Of a DNA stretch of 19,530 bases, positions 1 through 5,437 are shown in pieces (within the stretch, counting starts at the first letter, position 1; the number at the start of each line of letters is the position of its first letter). Position numbers and translations under genes: made by a program. The stretch covers positions 1-19,530 of the forward strand of contig CAJULU010000006.1 in assembly GCA_910587575.1 (NCBI GenBank), in the 5' to 3' direction. Under the pieces are notes generated by a model, which saw nothing but the letters and a program-made list of their open reading frames with translations, was not told the origin of the DNA and did not search any database. Source of the stretch: an uncultured Dorea sp. GTDB lineage: Bacteria > Bacillota > Clostridia > Lachnospirales > Lachnospiraceae.

Positions 1-154
1 AAAATTGCTATGCCACAGCCTTGGCAGGCCATCGCGCAGCGATTTTGTTCAATTCGGATTTGTTGTGGAGGGATGCTGCAGGAACCAGACACTTTTAGAC
101 GGAAAGTATTATGACCTCTATATTATGGGGATGATGCTGCCGCAGGAAAAGTAA
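1..154 (+). pseudogene. GNAT family N-acetyltransferase, C-terminal end, probably frameshifted
   Basis: Only the last part of this gene is in the window. The frame ending at the TAA at 152-154 reads FGFVVEGCCRNQ and then DGKYYDLYIMGMM, the usual C-terminal end of GNAT acetyltransferases (the GF-x-x-EG strand and the DGxYxDxxxM end), which move an acetyl group from acetyl-CoA to an amine. Upstream of FGF that frame stops looking like a GNAT. The neighbouring +1 frame instead reads HRAAILF at 30-50, matching the NxRAixLY helix that normally stands two residues before the GF strand. The simplest reading is a deletion of about 4 nt near 50-52, hence a broken gene. A sequencing error or simple divergence is also possible, since the N-terminal part lies outside the window. 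GNAT identity is fairly sure; the broken state less so. Confidence 0.5.
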
Positions 155-318
155 TGGGAGGAGCGGGAAGGCTGGAGACAAGGCTGTCTGCTGGGGAAGT
201 ACGGTTCTTTTGCCCGGCTTGCGGCAGGACGGCAGGCAGAATAAAAATTTTCTAAATATCTGGCGCTCATGCAAAGTCTGGCGTATCAATAAATAAAGGT
301 AAACAAAGGGCAGGAAAT

Positions 319-519
319 ATGGAAGAAAAACTTGTACGATTATTGGATTACCAACGCTTCCAGAAAAACAGCAGATTAGAGGAACTGCTGCAGGAGCTGG
401 AGCACAGGTATGGAGAGGAACTGCCGGAAGACAGCCTTTCAATGGTCAGCGCCGCCGGTGAGGCGTGGCTTTCCAGAAGACAGAAAAATGGGCTTATGGA
501 GGATTGGAATGAAGAATGA
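319..519 (+). CDS. Small conserved-looking protein encoded ahead of an ECF sigma factor (66 aa)
   Basis: This short acidic and basic protein begins MEEKLVRLLDYQRFQKNSRL and is predicted mostly helical. It has no signal peptide, membrane segment or cysteines. Near residues 36-49 it reads LPEDSLSMVSAAGE; I recall a similar LSDDDLxxVxAAG ending in short proteins encoded just before sigma factors in Lachnospiraceae, but cannot confirm that here. Its stop codon lies 11 nt inside the sigma factor gene, so the two are translationally coupled. The ribosome-binding site is weak (GGCAGGAA just before the ATG). The function is unknown; an accessory or inhibitor of the sigma factor is a guess from position only. 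Confidence 0.65.
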   Translation: MEEKLVRLLDYQRFQKNSRLEELLQELEHRYGEELPEDSLSMVSAAGEAWLSRRQKNGLMEDWNEE

Positions 520-1018
520 GTTGTTCCAGGAGCTTTATCAAGGGTTTTCTGGCAAAGTAGAAAGTTATATCAGAAGCAGAGTGGCAGACCCTCTGGACGT
601 GGAGGATCTGGTGTCACAGGTATTTTTGAAAATCTGTCAGAATATAGACAGTTTTTCAGAGGAAAAAGCAGTGCACTCTACCTGGATTTATACCATTACA
701 CATAATGTGGTCATTGATTACTACAGGAAAAGGGGCAGGGATGCCGCCATGGAGTTTCTGGGGGAACTGCCGGAGCTGCCGGAAAGAGACCAGAGCCTTG
801 AAAGGCTTCTGAGGGAAGAGAGCCTGGCCGCTCTTGCCGATGCCCTGGGGAAGCTTAAAGAGCGGGAGCGGGACCTGGTGCTTCTGCATTATTACAAGAA
901 TAAGAGTCTGAAAGAAATTGCGGTAATGATGGGGATGTCTTACAGTAATACCCGGCTGGTACATAAAAAGGCGCTTGGCAGGATGAAGGAATGGCTGGCC
1001 ATGGATGAAATCGGATGA
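509..1018 (+). CDS. RNA polymerase ECF-type sigma-70 factor
   Basis: This 169-aa protein redirects RNA polymerase to its own promoter set. Region 2 spans about residues 4-76 and includes DVEDLVSQVFLKI and the promoter-melting/-10 recognition helix TWIYTITHNVVIDYYRKR. Region 4 spans about 113-163 with the helix-turn-helix SLKEIAVMMGMSYSNTR. There is no region 1 or 3, and the length is typical of ECF factors. I chose the ATG at 509 because GGAGG at 498-502 lies 6 nt upstream and homologues start in this region; an in-frame ATG at 410 would add 33 residues unlike the family. It overlaps the preceding small gene by 11 nt. No zinc-binding or membrane anti-sigma factor is visible next to it. The regulon cannot be read from the sequence. 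Confidence 0.9.
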   Translation: MKNELFQELYQGFSGKVESYIRSRVADPLDVEDLVSQVFLKICQNIDSFSEEKAVHSTWIYTITHNVVIDYYRKRGRDAAMEFLGELPELPERDQSLERLLREESLAALADALGKLKERERDLVLLHYYKNKSLKEIAVMMGMSYSNTRLVHKKALGRMKEWLAMDEIG

Positions 1019-1055
1019 GAAACAGATGACTGCCTGAGAAAGGAGACGGCAATTT

Positions 1056-1214
1056 ATGAAGAGATTGTTGGAAGAACTGGAAAAAAATATGGAATTGAAA
1101 GCCAGAAGTCTGGAGCTGGATCCAGATCCTGCCGGTACTCCGAAGGAAGATTCAAAGGCGGCAGCGGAATGTGGGACTGGGATGACGCAAGAAGCTGTTC
1201 ATGGAGATGAGTAA
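1056..1214 (+). CDS. Small acidic protein downstream of the sigma factor (52 aa)
   Basis: A short reading frame begins MKRLLEELEKNMELKARSLE and ends in a probably unstructured acidic tail. An AGGAG at 1041-1045, 10 nt before the ATG, supports translation, and the gene lies 37 nt behind the sigma factor in the same direction, so all three small genes probably share a transcript. The N-terminal 20 residues form a charged amphipathic helix. There is no HxxxCxxC zinc anti-sigma motif and no membrane segment, so it is not a recognisable anti-sigma factor. Function unknown; existence is supported only by its ribosome-binding site and position. Confidence 0.5.
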   Translation: MKRLLEELEKNMELKARSLELDPDPAGTPKEDSKAAAECGTGMTQEAVHGDE

Positions 1215-1243
1215 GCCATGGGATACTATTGTTTAAAGAAGCC

Positions 1244-1304
1244 GTACGCTCTGCGGGGATGGCCGGAAATCCTCCGGCCGTTTTATCTGGACCGTAGGGC
1301 GTAC
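1244..1304. terminator. Nested hairpin between convergent genes, probable bidirectional terminator
   Basis: An inner perfect stem, GGCCGGA (1261-1267) with TCCGGCC (1273-1279) and a 5-nt loop, is followed on the plus strand by GTTTTATC. It is enclosed by an outer 13-nt stem, 1244-1256 with 1292-1304, in which the only two departures from Watson-Crick pairing are G-U pairs. It sits between the sigma-factor cassette on the plus strand and the minus-strand coiled-coil gene, where a shared terminator is expected. Confidence 0.6.
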
Positions 1305-1330
1305 TGAGGAAGTGGTCAGCGCATATCCTC

Positions 1331-2068
1331 CTAAGGAGTTGACTGCGTTTCCGTGCTATTGGCCATTGTGCTGTCCGTTTCGTCATCCTGATCCTCTTCT
1401 TCTGTCGGAGTCTTCTTATTATTTTCGTCAATCTCTTCCGCAATCTCTGCCATCCGTGAACCGATCTCGGAGGCAAGTTGAGAAGACTTTTTCTTCAGTT
1501 CAGATAACTCTTCCTTCTTGAATTCGGAAGCCCCCAGACGACCGGTATCAAGTGAAATCTCGGATTCAAGTATCTTGATTCTGCCGTCTACCTTAGTCTT
1601 TACAGAATCCAGCATATCTACATTATGCACATCCCCCGAGAGAGTCACAACATCGGTCAGACGTTCATTCTGAAGTTCTTCCCTTGTCTTCGGTTCGGTG
1701 TCCTCCTTCTCTTTGTCTTCTTTGTTCTCCAGTTCTCTTGCCATGGCCTGGGAGATCTGAAGGTCAATATTCTCGATCTGCTGGTCATATTCTTCTAACT
1801 GAGACTTTATGGATTCCATGGAAGAACCCTTTTCTATGGTAGAGGCAATCAGAGAATTCTTGCGGTCAGTAATCTCCATCTTCTGCTTCATAAGGCTGTT
1901 GATCATATTCGCGGCCCCGCCTCCTGCGGACAGGGTAAAAGTATCCCGCCGTTCTTCGCTGGAGGAACCGGTACTGCCCACACCTGGTTTGTTCGCAGCG
2001 CTCCTGTTAATCTGAAATGACTGGAAAGCATTATGAATCTGCAGTGACGGTGTAAAATTTAATCTCAT
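1331..2068 (-). CDS. Coiled-coil protein of unknown function, possibly FlxA-like, behind a sigma-D-like promoter
   Basis: The protein has 245 aa, is strongly charged and mostly alpha-helical. The N-terminal 50 residues are polar and rich in Ser, Gly and Asn. Residues about 55-110 (MINSLMKQKMEITDRKNSL onward) and about 150-215 have the heptad pattern of coiled coils, separated by a Glu/Lys-rich linker. The C-terminal 30 residues are acidic and disordered. There is no Sec signal peptide, membrane segment or enzymatic motif. The ribosome-binding site AAGGAGG lies just before the ATG. The promoter upstream matches the flagellar sigma factor consensus, which recalls FlxA, a FliA-dependent coiled-coil protein of E. 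coli. The FlxA link is inference from promoter and fold type, not from a clear sequence match. It is transcribed convergently to the sigma cassette and divergently from the HTH gene. Confidence 0.75.
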   Translation of the reverse strand: MRLNFTPSLQIHNAFQSFQINRSAANKPGVGSTGSSSEERRDTFTLSAGGGAANMINSLMKQKMEITDRKNSLIASTIEKGSSMESIKSQLEEYDQQIENIDLQISQAMARELENKEDKEKEDTEPKTREELQNERLTDVVTLSGDVHNVDMLDSVKTKVDGRIKILESEISLDTGRLGASEFKKEELSELKKKSSQLASEIGSRMAEIAEEIDENNKKTPTEEEDQDDETDSTMANSTETQSTP

Positions 2069-2149
2069 CTTTTCATCCTCCTTATTTGATGCCCGGTATG
2101 CTGTAATACATGTTCTCTGGGCGGGCAGACTTTATACGTCATATTTAAT

Positions 2150-2176
2150 ATATCGGAAGAACCGGAAGAAACTTTA
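2150..2176 (-). promoter_or_regulatory. Sigma-D/FliA-type promoter for the coiled-coil gene
   Basis: Read on the minus strand the site is TAAA (2176-2173), a 15-nt spacer, then TCCGATAT (2157-2150). The Bacillus subtilis sigma-D consensus is TAAA-N14-16-GCCGATAT, so all four -35 bases and seven of eight -10 bases match with permitted spacing. The predicted start of transcription is near 2142, giving a leader of about 74 nt before the ATG at 2068. Confidence 0.6.
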
Positions 2177-2195
2177 AGAGTGTTGGGAAGTTTAG

Positions 2196-2224
2196 TTGAC
2201 TGGATTTTAAGTATTTGTTAGAAT
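2196..2224 (+). promoter_or_regulatory. Sigma-A promoter of the HTH-dgt-tadA operon
   Basis: TTGACT (2196-2201), a 17-nt spacer and TAGAAT (2219-2224) closely match the vegetative consensus. It lies about 90 nt before the HTH gene and 20 nt from the divergent sigma-D-like promoter, without overlapping it. Confidence 0.65.
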
Positions 2225-2245
2225 AAGCAAAGGGAAAAGTTTTGG

Positions 2246-2273
2246 TTTACCTGGAAACAAAAGAGTTTACAAT
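2246..2273 (+). promoter_or_regulatory. Possible second, promoter-proximal sigma-A promoter
   Basis: TTTACC (2246-2251), a 16-nt spacer and TACAAT (2268-2273) make a plausible second promoter with a leader of about 30 nt to the ATG at 2313. It is weaker than the upstream site, and either could be the main one. Confidence 0.3.
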
Positions 2274-2312
2274 AGATTGGCAAAAGTCTGATTCAGTCAA
2301 GGAGGACGAGCA

Positions 2313-3935
2313 ATGCAGGATTTAACGTTTGGAGAGCAGGTCAAGATTATCTTGAGCCGTAAGGATATGACGATAAAAGAACTTGCGAAGAAGATTGAGG
2401 TACGTACCGGAAAAAAGATGTCGCGCCAGAATCTGACCCAGAGGCTTGGAAGGGATAATTTCCAGGAGCGTGATATGAGGATGATTGCAGAGATCCTGGG
2501 ATGTCCCTTTCAGTTGAATATTCTGGATGAGAGAACTATAACGGAGAGTGAGGCGCAGGCAGGGCAGAGCCTGAAAGTGACCGCTGCGCCCAGGACGGCC
2601 GTTGCTGCAAAGGAGATAGAAGCGCCGCAGGATGCGGCCAGAGAACGGGAGGCAGATGACGGCAGGGCTGAAGGCAAAGAGGCGGCAGCAAAAGAACCGG
2701 ATGGAATGAAAGAGAAACAGTCTTGCGTATCTGCACATGAGAGAGATATTACGATAGGGGAACTGGTGGATATCCACGAAGAGCTGGATGCACTGATGGA
2801 ACAGACGGCGGGAAAACATCTGACAGGGAAGGAACTGGAAGCAAAGTTAAATGGGCTGCATAAAGGGGAGGAACCTGTACAGACAGAAGAAATACAAAAA
2901 GCGCCATCCGATAACGGAGAAGAAAGAGTACAGCCGGATGCAACAGATCACTCAGACGGAAACAACTTATTGGACGGAGTCCGCCCGCCAGAAGGACAGA
3001 TTTCACAGAGGGCAGACGGGGATACGGAAGGAAGCGTGGAAGATCATCTGAACCAGCAGGAGCAGGGGGACATGCCTGATGTCTTAACTAAGCATATGTC
3101 TGGAACTGAGGCCGGAGAGCAGGGCGGCTATAAGAAGGAAGATATGCTGGCTGACCCAGGCGGAGTCAGGCAGGAGGATGTGCCGGGTGATCCATATGAA
3201 CATGAACAGAGAGAGGTTATAGATCATATGTCTGGACAGGCCGGGAGCAATCTGTCAGATGATCCTGCTGATTCATTTCAAAGAGATACTGGATCCGCAG
3301 AAAAACCAGAGAAAATGGAAACGGCACAGGAGGAGAAGCCTCACGGATGGAGGGCGTATCTGAAACAGCGGCTTAAGAAGTTCGGAAGAGATCAGAGTCA
3401 TCCGGAGAAAGATCCGGAGGCTGACGGGTCTGGTGACAGGGCAGCGTACCCGGCTTTGGAATCCGGAGACGGAGACGGCTATGCGGACAGAGCAGAAGGG
3501 GAGATGGACGGCTTTATGCCGTACAATAACGGATATGAAGATGGTTACCCTGAAGAGGACTATCCCGCAGGAGAGTATGAAGATTTTCAGATAGAAGGAG
3601 AATACGCAGCCGAAGCATATGAAGGCGGTTATTCAGAGATGGAATATGCAGACGGAATCTATGGAGAAGAGTACCAGGCCGTCGAATATTCTGAGGAAGC
3701 ATATCTGGAGGGACTGCCGGGGGATGAGGACATCGGAGAGATCAATCCTTACACCGGAAAAGAATATGAATCCAACAGCGTCCGTATGCATCCGTCCCGC
3801 ATTGGCTATGTACAGGTGTACGACAGGATGAACCACCAGTGGACTGATATGACGGAGTGGGCGTTCCTGGGATACCAGGAGCGCAAGAAGCAGCTTCTCG
3901 GAAAGGATTACGATCCGCCGATTTATCTGGATTAG
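2313..3935 (+). CDS. HTH-domain protein with long disordered middle and conserved C-terminal tail
   Basis: This 540-aa protein starts with a helix-turn-helix domain of the Cro/C1 type (about residues 5-70; MTIKELAKKIEVRTGKKMSR, then QNLTQRLG). Residues about 90-400 are acidic, low-complexity and probably unstructured. Residues about 400-474 form a Tyr/Glu/Gly-rich stretch with 13 tyrosines, mostly every four to five residues. The last 65 residues, from INPYTGKEYESNSVR to the end, look folded (DRMNHQWTDMTEWAF). I recall such HTH proteins from Lachnospiraceae but know no function. AAGGAGG at 2299-2305 supports the start. Only 10 nt separate it from dgt, so the two are cotranscribed. It could be a DNA-binding regulator or a nucleoid/scaffold-type protein. 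Confidence 0.8.
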   Translation: MQDLTFGEQVKIILSRKDMTIKELAKKIEVRTGKKMSRQNLTQRLGRDNFQERDMRMIAEILGCPFQLNILDERTITESEAQAGQSLKVTAAPRTAVAAKEIEAPQDAAREREADDGRAEGKEAAAKEPDGMKEKQSCVSAHERDITIGELVDIHEELDALMEQTAGKHLTGKELEAKLNGLHKGEEPVQTEEIQKAPSDNGEERVQPDATDHSDGNNLLDGVRPPEGQISQRADGDTEGSVEDHLNQQEQGDMPDVLTKHMSGTEAGEQGGYKKEDMLADPGGVRQEDVPGDPYEHEQREVIDHMSGQAGSNLSDDPADSFQRDTGSAEKPEKMETAQEEKPHGWRAYLKQRLKKFGRDQSHPEKDPEADGSGDRAAYPALESGDGDGYADRAEGEMDGFMPYNNGYEDGYPEEDYPAGEYEDFQIEGEYAAEAYEGGYSEMEYADGIYGEEYQAVEYSEEAYLEGLPGDEDIGEINPYTGKEYESNSVRMHPSRIGYVQVYDRMNHQWTDMTEWAFLGYQERKKQLLGKDYDPPIYLD

Positions 3936-3945
3936 GGGTGAGACA

Positions 3946-5370
3946 GTGAACTGGGAACAATTATTGTCAACGAAGAGAAGCCGTAGAAACCGCAGGCATC
4001 AGGACGGTCAGAATGTGGATCTGCGCAGTGAGTTCGAGAAGGATTACCACCGTATCATTGGCAGTGCGTCCTTCCGGCGTCTGCAGGATAAGACACAGGT
4101 GTTCCCGCTGGACCGCAGTGACTTTGTCCGCACGAGACTCACCCACTCCATGGAGGTATCTTCTTTTGCCAAATCCCTGGGACAGAATATCGGGGAAAAT
4201 ATTTTAGTACATAAGAAAGATATTAGTTTCACCCCCAGGATGAAAGAAGATATCTGCAATATCCTTCAGTGTGCAGGACTGATTCATGACATCGGCAATC
4301 CGCCCTTCGGACATTTCGGAGAGGATGCGATCCGGGACTGGTTTGTCAGGAATCTTCCGGTAATGGAGTACCATGGGAAGACCATAGACCAGGTTCTGAC
4401 AGCGCAGATGAGGGAGGATTTCTATCATTTTGAGGGAAATGCACAGGCTTTGAGGCTGGTAAGCAAATTGCATTTTCTTGTGGATGAAAATGGAATGAAT
4501 CTCACTTACGGACTTCTCGGCACGATAATCAAATATCCTGTGTCGTCTGTGGAGATGAACGGATCTTCCGATGACGTCAAGGATAAGAAGATGGGATACT
4601 ATTTTGCTGACAGAGACATTTTTAAGGAGGTGTCCAGGGAAACAGGAACGAACGGAAAGAGGCATCCGCTGGCATTTATTCTGGAGGCGGCGGATGATAT
4701 TGCCTATAAGACGGCAGATATCGAGGACGCATTTGTGAAGGGCTTCCTAAGCTATCATAAGCTTCTGGAAGAACTTTCGGGTCTTGAGGCGGCTTTTGAG
4801 GGCGACGATATGGAAGGGTTCCATCCGGCAGAGAAGTTGAAAGAGCTGTATCTGTCCGGGAAGGAAAAACGGGTGGAAGAACCGGAGGAATATGCGGTCA
4901 AGAACTGGATTGTCAGAGTCCAGGGGTTTCTGATCGGCTGTGCGACTCACGGGTTTACAGAGAATTATGAGGCAATCATGGAAGGAAACTACCGGCATGA
5001 TCTGTTTTATCAGACATTTGCCTGGCAGTTGATGGAACTGCTTGGCAATCTGGCGTTTCGGGAGGTATTTACGTCAGATACCATCTACCGTCTGGAAGTG
5101 TCAGAAGGCGCCATGCTTAATTTCCTTATGGATCTGTTCATGAATGCGGTGGTTAAATATGACGACAGCGCCCAGGAAATGGATTCTGTCAGCGAGCGTA
5201 TGATTTCGTTTATCTCGAGCAATTATAAGAGGGCATACCACTACCATGCCCAGGGGAAACCGGAGGCGGAGAGGCTCTATCTGCGGCTGCTCCTGGCGAC
5301 GGATTATATCTGCGGGATGACGGACAGTTATGCAAAACGTCTGTATCAGGAATTGAAAGCAATTTTGTAA
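3946..5370 (+). CDS. dgt: Deoxyguanosinetriphosphate triphosphohydrolase (dGTPase), HD superfamily
   Basis: The enzyme hydrolyses dGTP, and in many relatives other dNTPs, to the nucleoside and triphosphate, and so limits dNTP pools in the cytosol. Family motifs appear in order: FRRLQDKTQVFPL (about 43-55), RLTHSMEV with metal ligand H67, the HD pair H114-D115 in HDIGNPPFGHFGEDA, FEGNAQALR (about 162-170), and a later Asp in LEAADDIAY completing the metal site. The 474-aa length is normal. The start is GTG at 3946, with an AGGGG-type ribosome-binding site overlapping the upstream stop; no in-frame ATG gives the full N-terminus. It is the second gene of the operon that begins with the HTH protein. 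Confidence 0.92.
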   Translation: MNWEQLLSTKRSRRNRRHQDGQNVDLRSEFEKDYHRIIGSASFRRLQDKTQVFPLDRSDFVRTRLTHSMEVSSFAKSLGQNIGENILVHKKDISFTPRMKEDICNILQCAGLIHDIGNPPFGHFGEDAIRDWFVRNLPVMEYHGKTIDQVLTAQMREDFYHFEGNAQALRLVSKLHFLVDENGMNLTYGLLGTIIKYPVSSVEMNGSSDDVKDKKMGYYFADRDIFKEVSRETGTNGKRHPLAFILEAADDIAYKTADIEDAFVKGFLSYHKLLEELSGLEAAFEGDDMEGFHPAEKLKELYLSGKEKRVEEPEEYAVKNWIVRVQGFLIGCATHGFTENYEAIMEGNYRHDLFYQTFAWQLMELLGNLAFREVFTSDTIYRLEVSEGAMLNFLMDLFMNAVVKYDDSAQEMDSVSERMISFISSNYKRAYHYHAQGKPEAERLYLRLLLATDYICGMTDSYAKRLYQELKAIL

Positions 5371-5388
5371 GGAATGGTATTTTTTCTG

Positions 5389-5424
5389 ATCCTGGAGAAT
5401 AGATTGTGATAAAAAGACCAGGAT
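5389..5424 (+). repeat. Short inverted repeat between dgt and the next gene
   Basis: ATCCTGG (5389-5395) and CCAGGAT (5418-5424) are perfect complements around a 22-nt loop, ending 13 nt before the TTG start at 5438. There is no T tract, so it is not a standard terminator. It could shape the ribosome-binding region of the next gene, or be chance. Confidence 0.3.
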
Positions 5425-5437
5425 TGGAAGTGGAGGA

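Noticed and set aside
255..318. ECF-type autoregulatory promoter before the sigma cassette
   Set aside because: A CGTATC is present but no AAC-type -35 element stands at the right distance, so no promoter can be supported.
319..519. 66-aa protein as a RiPP precursor, because LSMVSAAGE recalls Nif11/NHLP leader ends
   Set aside because: No modification enzyme or transporter is nearby, there is no GG-type cleavage site, and no Cys/Ser/Thr-rich core follows.
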